Source: an uncultured Paracoccaceae bacterium (GTDB lineage Bacteria; Pseudomonadota; Alphaproteobacteria; Rhodobacterales; Rhodobacteraceae). From it: 8,074 nucleotides of DNA. Both the position numbers and the translations under genes were made by a program. The notes below the pieces were generated by a model, which worked only from the letters and a program-made list of their open reading frames with translations, was not told where the DNA came from and did not search any database. Location: assembly GCA_938038825.1 (NCBI GenBank), contig CALHST010000061.1:1-8074 (forward strand), written 5' to 3'. This document shows positions 1-6,823 of the stretch, piece after piece; within the stretch, counting starts at the first letter, position 1; every line of letters begins with the position of its first letter.

Positions 1-1103
1 CGGTCCAAAATGCGCGCCAAAGCCGGATCGCCCTTGTCCACGGCCAAGCCTGCCTCGGACAAGCGGCGGCGCAGATTGGATTGCCCGGCTTGGTTCGACA
101 TCGGGATGATGCGCGCATTACCCGTCAATGCAGGGTCGATATGTTCATAGGTGGCCGGGTTTTTCAGGATCGCGCTGGCATGCAGCCCCGCCTTATGCGC
201 AAACGCACCTGATCCGACATAAGCCGCCTGTTTCATCGGCACCCGGTTCAGAATGTCGTCGAGCATCCGCGAGATGCGGGTCAAATCGGCCAGCGCATCA
301 ACACTCACGCCGGTCACAAACTGGTCCTTGAAAGGTGCCTTTAACAGCAAGGTCGGGATCAGCGCAGTCAGGTTTGCGTTGCCGCAACGTTAGCCCAATC
401 CGTTCAACGTGCCTTGGATCTGACGCGCCCCGGCAGAAACTGCCGCGAGCGAGCCCGCAACAGCCGTTTCGGTATCGTTATGGGTATGAATGCCCAATTT
501 GTCGCCGGGGATGCCTGCCGCGATGACCTCTGCCGTGATGCGCCCGATGTCCTCGGGCAAGGTGCCGCCATTTGTGTCACACATCACCACCCAACGCGCG
601 CCCGCATCCAATGCTGCACGCAGCGCGCTCAGCGCGTAGTCGGGGTTGGATTTGTATCCATCAAAGAAATGTTCGGCATCATACAGCGCTTCGCGACCGC
701 TTTTCACAATATGATCAAAGCTTTGCGCTAGGTTGTCCAGGTTTTCGTCCAGCGTGATTCCAAGGGCTTCGGTCACGTGGAATTCGTGGCTTTTACCAAC
801 CAGACACACCGCTGGCGTGCCCGCATTCATCACGGCTGCCAGCACGTCGTCATTATCCGCCGAGCGGCCCGAACGTTTGGTCATCCCAAACGCTGTCATG
901 GTCGCGCGGGTTTTCGGCGCTGCGTCGAAAAAGGCGGAGTCCGTGGGATTCGCACCCGGCCAGCCGCCTTCGATATAGTCGATGCCCAGATCATCCAACG
1001 CCTGCGCGATTTGGTGCTTTTCTTCGGTGGAAAATTGCACACCTTGAGTCTGCTGCCCGTCGCGCAGCGTGGTGTCGAACAGATAGAGCCGCTCTTTGGT
1101 CAT
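1..1103 (-). pseudogene. cimA: Citramalate synthase (LeuA/HMGL-like family), interrupted by an in-frame TAA; 3' end beyond the window
   Basis: The family condenses acetyl-CoA with pyruvate to (R)-citramalate, giving a threonine-independent route to 2-oxobutanoate and isoleucine in the cytoplasm. The first 237 codons show the HMGL-like TIM-barrel start: FDTTLRDG at residues 9-16 (R14, D15), YIEGGWPG at 43-50, a CDTNGG motif at 175-180, and the metal-binding HTHND at 206-210. Codon 238 is TAA (392..390). It falls inside the conserved NGLG-E-RCGN motif, where Glu is expected; a single G-to-T change from GAA gives TAA. Past the stop the same frame stays open to position 1 and reads RCGNANLTALIP, then FAHKAGLHASA and further family-like sequence, so there is no frameshift. 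AGGAG at 1115..1111 precedes the ATG, which overlaps the stop of the small upstream ORF. The truncated product would lack the end of the barrel and the C-terminal LeuA-type domain, so it is probably inactive. A base-call error would restore the gene. Confidence 0.85.
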
Positions 1104-1231
1104 GCCACACTCCTATTTCGCGCCCAAAAGCCGTAGCACGCAGTGATACGGCCAGCGCCCGACCGCCCCCCTGGGCGGGCGCTTTCAGCGCGACGCCCGC
1201 GGTCAGGCGCTGTCCTCTGTTGGTCGCTCAT
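1100..1231 (-). CDS. Possible 43-aa translation-coupled small ORF between cysS and cimA
   Basis: An ATG at 1231..1229 overlaps the cysS stop by one base (TGATG). The ORF runs 43 codons to a TGA at 1102..1100 that overlaps the cimA ATG (ATGA). The predicted peptide starts MSDQQRTAPDRGRRAESARP and ends FWARNRSVA; it is rich in Arg, Gly and Ala, with no membrane segment and no recognised family. The double stop/start overlap is the arrangement expected of coupled operon genes and could let ribosomes pass from cysS to cimA. Against it, the middle of the ORF is a GC-rich inverted repeat, which can give such a composition without selection on protein. No Shine-Dalgarno sequence of its own is needed or obvious. 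It may be a real microprotein, a coupling linker or chance. Confidence 0.3.
   Translation of the reverse strand: MSDQQRTAPDRGRRAESARPGGRSGAGRITACYGFWARNRSVA
1154..1183 (-). repeat. GC-rich inverted repeat between cysS and cimA
   Basis: The arms AGCGCCCG (1154-1161) and CGGGCGCT (1176-1183) are perfect complements around a 14-nt C/G-rich loop. On the cysS-cimA transcript this forms a strong hairpin 48 nt past the cysS stop. There is no T-run after it, so it is not a typical intrinsic terminator. It could pause or stabilise the mRNA, or partly uncouple expression of the two genes. Confidence 0.5.
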
Positions 1232-2628
1232 CAGAGGTCCTCCAGCTTGGTTGGGTCGAAGTTGGGACCAGGCACCAAATCAACTGTGTCCTTCGCCATC
1301 CGCACTTCAATACCTGCTTCCGAAAGGCGCGCTTTCAAAGCATCAACTTCCGAAAAGTCTTTTGTCTGCATCGCGGTCGTTCTCAACGCCTTTAGATTTT
1401 GCGAAATGTCATATAAATTCAAATCTTTAGGCACTGCCCAGTCTGGTGTTCCATTTTCATAGAAACCCAAAAGTGCCATATTGCGTCGTAGTTGATTGGC
1501 ATCTCCCGCCGCGGATAATCTGTGGCATACGGAAATAGCCCCGGCAGTATTCAAATCATCTGTAAGAGCTTCCAAGAACGGTTCGTCATCTGGACCTTCA
1601 GAAAATTGCGGTCCTGCGTCCATGGCAACTGCATACCACTTTCTCAGCGTCTTCTCTGCCTCTTCCCTTTTCTTCTCCGTCCAATCCATCGGCTTGCGAT
1701 AATGCGTGGACAGGAACACAAAGCGGATGACCTCGCCGGGCACGCCTTGCTCTAACAAATCGCGCACGGTGAAGAAATTGCCCAAGGACTTGGACATTTT
1801 CTTGCCCTCGACCTGCAGCATCTCGTTGTGCATCCAGACATTCGCGAAACCGTGGCCTGCGCATTTGGACTGGGCGATCTCGTTTTCGTGGTGCGGGAAG
1901 GTCAGATCGTTGCCGCCGCCGTGAATGTCGAACTTAGCGCCCAAAAGCTCTGCCGCCATTGCGGAACACTCAATATGCCAACCCGGACGACCCCGCCCCC
2001 ATGGACTGTCCCAACCCGGCAACGCATCATCAGACGGTTTCCACAGGACAAAATCCATTGGGTCCTCTTTGTACGGTGCAACCTCGACCCGCGCGCCCGC
2101 GATCATGTCGTCAACAGACCGCCCCGACAGCTTGCCGTATTCCGCATAGGACCGCACCCGGAACAGCACATGGCCGTCCTTGGCATAGGCAAATCCATCG
2201 TCGATCAATCCTTGGATCATCGCCACCATCGGCTTGATGAACTCGGTCGCGCGGGGCATGGACGAAGGCTCCAATGCCCCCAACGCGTCCATATCCGCCA
2301 AATACCAACTGATGGTTTCATCTGCGCGCGCAGCAATCAGCTCTTCCAGCGTGCCCTCTACCCCCGCCTCTTTGCGGGCGAGCGCCGTTGCGTTGATCTT
2401 ATCATCCACATCCGTGAAGTTGCGCACATACGTTACTGCATCTTCGCCGTAAACATGGCGCAGCAGTCGGAACAACACGTCAAACACAAGCACAGGGCGC
2501 GCGTTGCCGATATGGGCGCGGTCATACACCGTGGGGCCACAGACATACATGCGCACATTCTTTGCATCAATCGGCGTGAACGCCTCTTTGCGGCGTGTCG
2601 CGGTGTTGTAAAGTTTGATCTGTGTCAT
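1231..2628 (-). CDS. cysS: Cysteinyl-tRNA synthetase (CysRS)
   Basis: This cytoplasmic class I synthetase charges tRNA-Cys with cysteine using ATP. The 465-residue length fits bacterial CysRS. All core motifs are present: YVCGPTVYD from residue 28, the HIGH-type HIGN at 39-42, FTDVDDKI at 71-78, GWHIECSAM from 216, the GGGNDLTFPHHENE block ending at 250, and KMSKS at 277-281. The expected zinc ligands are C30, C221, H246 and E250, with family spacing. The C-terminal part from about 350 is the helical and anticodon-binding region and is more divergent. The ATG at 2628..2626 has a weak GAGAGG-like site about 8 nt upstream. It is the first gene of a probable minus-strand operon with the small ORF and cimA. 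The DNA for the last ~120 codons (about 1321-1680) is lower in GC (about 47% by hand count) than several upstream lines of the gene (about 60%), which may mark local recombination. The enzyme appears intact and functional. Confidence 0.97.
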   Translation of the reverse strand: MTQIKLYNTATRRKEAFTPIDAKNVRMYVCGPTVYDRAHIGNARPVLVFDVLFRLLRHVYGEDAVTYVRNFTDVDDKINATALARKEAGVEGTLEELIAARADETISWYLADMDALGALEPSSMPRATEFIKPMVAMIQGLIDDGFAYAKDGHVLFRVRSYAEYGKLSGRSVDDMIAGARVEVAPYKEDPMDFVLWKPSDDALPGWDSPWGRGRPGWHIECSAMAAELLGAKFDIHGGGNDLTFPHHENEIAQSKCAGHGFANVWMHNEMLQVEGKKMSKSLGNFFTVRDLLEQGVPGEVIRFVFLSTHYRKPMDWTEKKREEAEKTLRKWYAVAMDAGPQFSEGPDDEPFLEALTDDLNTAGAISVCHRLSAAGDANQLRRNMALLGFYENGTPDWAVPKDLNLYDISQNLKALRTTAMQTKDFSEVDALKARLSEAGIEVRMAKDTVDLVPGPNFDPTKLEDL

Positions 2629-2693
2629 GGCGCCCTCTCGCGCAAAGTTGGCGCGGGCCTAGCAAGTCTGATCGAAAAGGAAAAGAAGAACCG

Positions 2694-2715
2694 GCCCGCT
2701 GATGGATCAGCAGGC
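2694..2715. repeat. Imperfect palindrome in the cysS/aminotransferase divergent intergenic region
   Basis: The 22-bp sequence pairs GCC-GCTGAT with ATCAGC-GGC around a central GG, with one mismatched position (2697/2712). It lies 66 bp upstream of the cysS start and 133 bp upstream of the aminotransferase start. The near-perfect symmetry suits a dimeric regulator site, but no regulator gene is nearby, so this is only a candidate. Confidence 0.3.
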
Positions 2716-2754
2716 AATAATGCAGCAAATGAAGCAGAGTGCACGGGTCATGAC

Positions 2755-2784
2755 ACGTGGGTAGCCCCCCACACCTGCCCACGT
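2755..2784. repeat. Inverted repeat ACGTGGG-N16-CCCACGT upstream of the aminotransferase gene
   Basis: Two perfect 7-bp arms (2755-2761 and 2778-2784) flank a 16-nt C-rich spacer. The repeat ends 63 bp before the aminotransferase ATG. A TTGACT hexamer follows at 2794-2799 and could be a -35 element, but no convincing -10 is seen at standard spacing. It could be an operator or a short hairpin in the divergent control region. Confidence 0.3.
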
Positions 2785-2847
2785 CAAGAGAGATTGACTT
2801 CGCCGCCCGACTCAGTCCCATTCACCGCCAAGACTTGGAGACGTCAC

Positions 2848-4026
2848 ATGCAAATATCACAGCGGTTTTCGGGACTCACCGGTGGCGGTTCGGATGGGTG
2901 GGATTTGTTCATCAAATCGCGCCGCATGATCGGTGACGGCGTGCCTGTGATCGAGCTGACCATTGGCGAACACGATATCCGTACCGCGGCACCGGTTTTG
3001 CAGGCCATGCATGACAGCGCCATGGGCGGGCACACAGGTTATGCGATGGTGCCGGGAACAGATGCACTGCGCGACACGGTGGCCGCGCGGGTGCAGACCC
3101 GGACCGGTGTGCCGACCACCCGCGACAATGTTCTGATCACACCCGGCGGGCAGTCCGCCTTGTTTGCGGCCCATGCTGCGGCTTGTGATCCGGGCGATGT
3201 GGCGCTGTATATTGATCCCTATTACGCGACCTATCCCGGCACCTTGCGCGGCGTGTCTGCCGTTCCCCGTGCAGTGCCCGCGCGGGCAGAAGAGGCTTTT
3301 CAACCCCGGATGGCGGACCTTGAAAAGGTAGCAAAAGACGCGCGGTCTTTGCTGATCAATTCACCCAACAATCCAACGGGCGTTGTGTATTCGGCCCAGA
3401 CCATGGCCGGAATTGCCAAAGTTTGTCAGGATCATGATCTGTGGCTGATTTCGGACGAGGTCTATGACACGCAAATCTGGGAAGGCACGCATATCTCGCC
3501 CCGTGCCCTGCCCGATATGGCCGAACGCACACTTGTTGTGGGCTCTATGTCCAAAAGCCACGCGATGACCGGATCGCGCTGTGGATGGCTGATTGGACCG
3601 GAACAGGTGATTGCGGATGCGATCAACTTTGCCACCCATACCACCTATGGCGTGCCCGGATTTGTGCAGGACGCCGCAATGTTTGCCTTGCAACAAGGGG
3701 CTGCGTTTGAAACAGAGGTTGGCGCGCCGTTTCAGCGACGGCGCGATCTGGCCCGCGCGATTTTGGCCAAGCAGAACACTGTTGGACTGATCCCGTCTGG
3801 CGGGGCCATGTACCTGATGTTGGATATCCGCGCGACAGGCCTGTCAGGGGACGACTTTGCCGACAAACTTCTGATGGAACGCCATATCGCAGTTATGCCG
3901 GGCGAAAGCTTTGGTTTGGCCGCGGCGGGACATGTGCGTGTGGCGATGACCATTGCGGATGATGCCTTTGCAAAAGCGATCACTGATCTTTGCACATTCG
4001 CGGAAAGCCTTGTTCCTTCGCAATAA
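2848..4026 (+). CDS. PLP-dependent aminotransferase, class I/II (fold type I)
   Basis: Enzymes of this family move an amino group between an amino acid and a 2-oxo acid using pyridoxal phosphate, in the cytoplasm. The 392-aa length is typical. Visible motifs are GYAMVPGT at 64-71 (substrate-side region), TPGGQSALFA from 98, the cofactor-binding NSPNNPTG at 171-178 (N175), ISDEVYD at 201-207 (D203, Y206), the Schiff-base lysine in SMSKS (K236) followed by TGSRCGW, and the substrate-carboxylate arginine R364 in HVRVAM. The start at 2848 is chosen because GGAG at 2837-2840 sits 7 nt upstream and the protein from there matches the usual family N-terminus. The same frame stays open far upstream across antisense cysS, but that extension has no family resemblance. 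The gene is divergent from cysS and converges on the barrel gene. The substrate cannot be read from sequence: aspartate, aromatic or other amino acids are all possible. Confidence 0.93.
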   Translation: MQISQRFSGLTGGGSDGWDLFIKSRRMIGDGVPVIELTIGEHDIRTAAPVLQAMHDSAMGGHTGYAMVPGTDALRDTVAARVQTRTGVPTTRDNVLITPGGQSALFAAHAAACDPGDVALYIDPYYATYPGTLRGVSAVPRAVPARAEEAFQPRMADLEKVAKDARSLLINSPNNPTGVVYSAQTMAGIAKVCQDHDLWLISDEVYDTQIWEGTHISPRALPDMAERTLVVGSMSKSHAMTGSRCGWLIGPEQVIADAINFATHTTYGVPGFVQDAAMFALQQGAAFETEVGAPFQRRRDLARAILAKQNTVGLIPSGGAMYLMLDIRATGLSGDDFADKLLMERHIAVMPGESFGLAAAGHVRVAMTIADDAFAKAITDLCTFAESLVPSQ

Positions 4027-4061
4027 AACTGCGCGACACATCAGGGACGAACGGTCAGGAT

Positions 4062-4637
4062 CTAAAAACGCACCCCGCCACGCACAGCGATGCTGGTTGC
4101 ATCCACGCTGACGCCTGACTGCCCGATAGTGTTGAACTCACTTTGCAGGATTTCACCGCCAACATAGAAACGGTCGTTCAGCTGATAGGTCACGCCAACG
4201 CCCACAAACCCGCCCGTGTCGGACCCAAAGGTTGTTTCGATATCTGCAACGCCGCCCGTCACATACAGCAAGGTTCGGCCAAGGTCATATCCGCCGCGAA
4301 TTTTCAGCCGCGCGATGCTGTCCACGGTGCCCGCAGTACCAAGGCTTAGATCCGTGCCATCAATTTCAATTTCGGTTCCCAAGACGAAACGACCAAAGTC
4401 ATAATCATAGCCCACATGCAGGCCAAAACCGCCATCGTCGCCGTTTGCATTCACACCATCAAAATCAAGCGCCGATATCGACACGCCGGCAGAGCCGCCC
4501 GTCCATTGGCCACCCACACCAGAGGTCGCCTCTGGGTTAAGCGAAAACCCAAGGCGCGATTGATCCGGCTGGGCCGTATCCGCCAAAGCTGGCGACGACA
4601 TGGACAACATAGCGGTCAAGATAAGCAAAGGTTTCAT
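4062..4637 (-). CDS. Small outer-membrane beta-barrel protein (OmpA-like/opacity-type porin family)
   Basis: The 191-aa protein starts with a clear Sec signal peptide: MKP, a hydrophobic stretch LLILTAMLSM, and an ALA-D cleavage site after residue 19. The mature part alternates hydrophobic and polar residues with many Gly and aromatic residues, as in 8-stranded barrels: GFGLHVGYDYDFG, IRGGYDLG, LLYVTGGVA, GVGVTYQL and FYVGGEI. It ends in GGVRF, with the terminal Phe typical of BAM-dependent outer-membrane proteins. Members of this family are usually structural or surface proteins; no specific role can be assigned. A CAGGTG element at 4648..4643 serves as the ribosome-binding site. The gene converges on the aminotransferase gene with 35 bp between their ends, where no clear terminator hairpin is seen. 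A palindrome sits directly upstream of the binding site and may regulate it. Confidence 0.85.
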   Translation of the reverse strand: MKPLLILTAMLSMSSPALADTAQPDQSRLGFSLNPEATSGVGGQWTGGSAGVSISALDFDGVNANGDDGGFGLHVGYDYDFGRFVLGTEIEIDGTDLSLGTAGTVDSIARLKIRGGYDLGRTLLYVTGGVADIETTFGSDTGGFVGVGVTYQLNDRFYVGGEILQSEFNTIGQSGVSVDATSIAVRGGVRF

Positions 4638-4650
4638 AGCGGCACCTGTT

Positions 4651-4679
4651 GGTTACGACCGGATCATCCGGTGTTAACC
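4651..4679 (-). promoter_or_regulatory. 29-nt imperfect palindrome in the 5' leader of the barrel gene
   Basis: The sequence is symmetrical about 4665. GGTTA (4651-4655) pairs with TAACC (4675-4679), and ACCGGAT (4658-4664) pairs with ATCCGGT (4666-4672); only two positions per side mismatch. In RNA it forms a hairpin of about 10 bp with a 2x2 internal loop, ending 2 nt before the CAGGTG ribosome-binding site. It could be an operator for a dimeric repressor, or an RNA hairpin tuning translation. Confidence 0.4.
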
Positions 4680-4681
4680 CT

Positions 4682-4711
4682 CAGATAGGCGCGAAATGAA
4701 ACACATCCCAA
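4682..4711 (-). promoter_or_regulatory. Weak sigma70-like promoter candidate for the barrel gene
   Basis: Reading the minus strand, TTGGGA (4711..4706) and TATCTG (4687..4682) are separated by 18 nt, about 45 nt upstream of the ATG. Both hexamers deviate from consensus. The position would place the palindrome at 4651-4679 in the transcript start region. Confidence 0.2.
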
Positions 4712-4840
4712 TCACAGAGTGGTGCAAAGAGTGTCACAATTGGCCGACGTTGAAACGCGCGCATTAACCTTATGACCCAAAACCATAAAAGGAGATTTGC
4801 AGACTGTAACATCCAATCACAAGAACGTCCATTTACGACA

Positions 4841-5015
4841 CATGGTCGGAAACGGAACAGAAACCCGACCATGCGACAATACGCTCTGCCCAAGGGAGGA
4901 CGCGCATGGTTCAGGCAGAGCTTTGCAAAATAGCATTGGTGATCCGCACAATCGGTGCGGAACGCGGACGCGCGGCACGAGGACGCCCTGAGCAGATGTG
5001 ACATGCCACATCTGA
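4841..5015 (+). promoter_or_regulatory. Highly structured leader or multi-operator region upstream of the MttB-family gene
   Basis: Four perfect stem-loops follow each other before the methyltransferase start. They are CATGGTCGG/CCGACCATG (4841-4849 with 4865-4873), GCTCTGCC/GGCAGAGC (4883-4890 with 4914-4921), TCCGCAC/GTGCGGA with a 5-nt loop (4943-4949 with 4955-4961), and CAGATGTG/CACATCTG with a 6-nt loop (4994-5001 with 5008-5015). The octamer GAGGACGC occurs twice (4896-4903, 4979-4986), with a third GGACGC copy at 4966-4971. The last hairpin is followed by a T-rich run and ends 27 nt before the ATG, which has only a weak ribosome-binding site. This would suit an RNA leader with attenuation, or several protein-binding sites. 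I do not recognise a known riboswitch class. The rest of the gene-free stretch (4712-4840) holds an AAAAGGAG at 4787-4794 with no well-spaced start codon, and nothing else I can name. Confidence 0.4.
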
Positions 5016-5042
5016 CCTTTCCTTATTTGCTGAGTAGACCCC

Positions 5043-6596
5043 ATGACAGACCAATCCCCGATGAAAGCTTCTGGCCGTGCCGGTGGCCGTAACGCCCGCC
5101 GTGCCGCCCGTGCAGCCGCCCTGCCCGATCACATGCGCCCGGTCCGCCCCGGACTGACCGGTGGCACCTTTGCGCCCCTTAGCCCGGCAGAGGTCGAACG
5201 CATTCATGAAACAGCCCTGCAAGCATTGGAACAGATCGGGCTGGCAGATGCGCCCCCCAGTGGCGTTGCCTATCTGACCCAAGCCGGCGCCGTGCAAGGG
5301 GACGATGGGCGCATCCGCATTCCCCGCGCGCTGGTCGAAGACACCTTGGCCATGGCCTGCCGGGATATCCAACTTTGTGGCCGCGGTCCGGCCTATGATC
5401 TGGACCTCTCTGGCACCCGCGTTCATTACGGCACGGCTGGCGCGGCAGTGAATATGGTTGACGTGGATGGTCGCAACTACCGCGAAAGCACTGTGCAAGA
5501 CCTGCATGACGCCGCCAAAATCGCGCAAAACCTCGACAATATCCATTTCCTGCAGCGTCCTATGGTGTGTCGCGACATTCCTGACAATCTCGAGATGGAT
5601 CTGAATTCGATCTACGCCTGCTGTACAGGCACCAAGAAACATATCGGTGTGTCCTTCACCGAGCCCAATTTCGTCGCCCCCGCGTTTGAGCTGCTGCACA
5701 TGATCGCGGGGGGCGAGGACGCGTGGCGTGACCGCCCGTTTGTGTCCAACACCAATTGCTTTGTGGTCCCGCCCATGAAGTTCGCGACTGAAAGCTGCGA
5801 AGTGATGGAACGCTGCATCGAAGGGGGCATGCCCATTCTGTTGCTATCCGCCGGTATGGCCGGGGCCACCGCGCCTTCGACCATCGCAGGGGCTGTGGTG
5901 CAGGCCGTGGCCGAATGCCTTGCGGGCCTTGTTTATGTGAATGCGGTGAAACCGGGGCACCCGGCGATCTTTGGCACATGGCCCTTTGCGCTTGATCTGC
6001 GTACCGGGGCCATGACCGTGGGATCCGGCGAGCAAGCCTTGCTGACCGGGGCCTGTGCTCAGATGCACAATTTCTATGGGCTCAGCGGCGGCTCTGTCGG
6101 GGGCGCATCGGATTCCAAAATGCCGGATATGCAGGCCGGGTGGGAACAGATGTGTTCCAACGTATTGGCCGGGCTGTCCGGTGTGAACATGGTTTACGAG
6201 GCCGCAGGCATGCATTCCTCACTTCTGGGATTTTGCCATGAAAGCCTGATCCTGGGGGATGACATTATCGGCCAAGCGATGCGCTGCGTGCGGGGTATTG
6301 AAGTCACCGAAGACACCCTGGCGCTGGATCAAATCCGCGACGTGTGCATGGGCGGCCCGGGGCACTATCTGGGCACCGAACAAACGCTGGCCCGGATGCA
6401 AACTGATTTCGTTTATCCCACACTGGGGGACCGCACGAGCCCCAAGGAATGGGCCGAACTGGGCAAGCCAGACCTGCTGCAAAAGGCCATCGCGAAAAAA
6501 GAACAGATCCTTGCCGCCCCCTCACCCGCAGCACTGGATCCAATGGTCGACATGGCCATCCGGGAAAAGTTCAATATCCACCTGAAACAAGGCTGA
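5043..6596 (+). CDS. Trimethylamine methyltransferase (MttB)-family protein, non-pyrrolysine type
   Basis: MttB-superfamily enzymes move a methyl group from a methylated or quaternary amine to the cobalt of a corrinoid protein. The archaeal MttB reads an amber codon as pyrrolysine; this 517-aa frame has no internal TAG, so it belongs with the non-pyrrolysine homologues, of which Desulfitobacterium MtgB acts on glycine betaine. Recognisable family features are the TIM-barrel-like body, VDVDGRNYREST from about 139, the FLQRPMVCRDIPD region at 169-181, FVSNTNCFVVPPMKF at 233-247, AGATAPSTIAGAVVQ from 273, FGTWPFALDLRTGAM at 310-324, and GGASDSKMPDMQAG at 353-366. An Arg/Ala-rich basic stretch at 8-26 precedes the domain. 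The ATG at 5043 has only a weak upstream site, but no better start is seen. It stands alone, with no corrinoid protein or partner methyltransferase in the window, followed by a hairpin. The substrate is unknown; betaines or other methylamines are likely. Confidence 0.9.
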   Translation: MTDQSPMKASGRAGGRNARRAARAAALPDHMRPVRPGLTGGTFAPLSPAEVERIHETALQALEQIGLADAPPSGVAYLTQAGAVQGDDGRIRIPRALVEDTLAMACRDIQLCGRGPAYDLDLSGTRVHYGTAGAAVNMVDVDGRNYRESTVQDLHDAAKIAQNLDNIHFLQRPMVCRDIPDNLEMDLNSIYACCTGTKKHIGVSFTEPNFVAPAFELLHMIAGGEDAWRDRPFVSNTNCFVVPPMKFATESCEVMERCIEGGMPILLLSAGMAGATAPSTIAGAVVQAVAECLAGLVYVNAVKPGHPAIFGTWPFALDLRTGAMTVGSGEQALLTGACAQMHNFYGLSGGSVGGASDSKMPDMQAGWEQMCSNVLAGLSGVNMVYEAAGMHSSLLGFCHESLILGDDIIGQAMRCVRGIEVTEDTLALDQIRDVCMGGPGHYLGTEQTLARMQTDFVYPTLGDRTSPKEWAELGKPDLLQKAIAKKEQILAAPSPAALDPMVDMAIREKFNIHLKQG

Positions 6597-6601
6597 CCAC
6601 G

Positions 6602-6631
6602 CGCCCCTGCGGACAAAAACCCGTAGGGGCG
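6602..6631 (+). terminator. Hairpin terminator after the MttB-family gene
   Basis: CGCCCCTGCGG (6602-6612) pairs with CCGTAGGGGCG (6621-6631) through 11 pairs including one G-U, around an A-rich 8-nt loop. It begins 5 nt after the stop codon. The T-run is poor (only TTA follows), so termination may be incomplete or helped by Rho. Confidence 0.6.
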
Positions 6632-6823
6632 TTACACCGCCATAAAACGCAAAATCGCGTCATTGCTTAGTGTCTGCGAAAGACCGCTTCGAGCCCAGAC
6701 TCACCGATGCTGCAAGTTGGTCAAACGTCTGCTATGAGGTAGTGGTCGTATAAAAAACTCCGTAATGATAATGGGCGCGTTTTTATCGTCGCTGCCCAGC
6801 AACTAACCACAGAGGGATATGCC

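Noticed and set aside
1828..2847. Long upstream in-frame extension of the aminotransferase frame (would make a 732-aa protein)
   Set aside because: It lies antisense to the strongly supported cysS gene and then crosses the intergenic spacer. Its sequence is Arg/His/Cys-rich with no family resemblance, typical of an antisense shadow in high-GC DNA.
4027..4061. Bidirectional terminator between the convergent aminotransferase and barrel genes
   Set aside because: No stable inverted repeat or T-run could be found in the 35-bp gap.
4797..4991. 64-codon TTG-initiated ORF in the gene-free stretch, just after AAAAGGAG
   Set aside because: The Shine-Dalgarno-like run is only 2 nt from the TTG, too close for initiation, and the frame runs through the stem-loops, which explain the sequence better.
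4911..5699. 262-aa minus-strand ORF opposite the start of the MttB-family gene
   Set aside because: It is antisense to a well-supported coding sequence, and the residue pattern (many His, Arg, Gly, Ala) is that of a shadow frame.
5043..6596. Possible pyrrolysine (TAG readthrough) methyltransferase
   Set aside because: The frame has no internal TAG and ends in TGA, so there is no sign of amber recoding.
6632..6733. Remnant of a gene or mobile-element end between the hairpin and the low-GC ORF
   Set aside because: No matching inverted or direct repeat was found on the other side (7736-7834), and no transposase-like sequence is visible.
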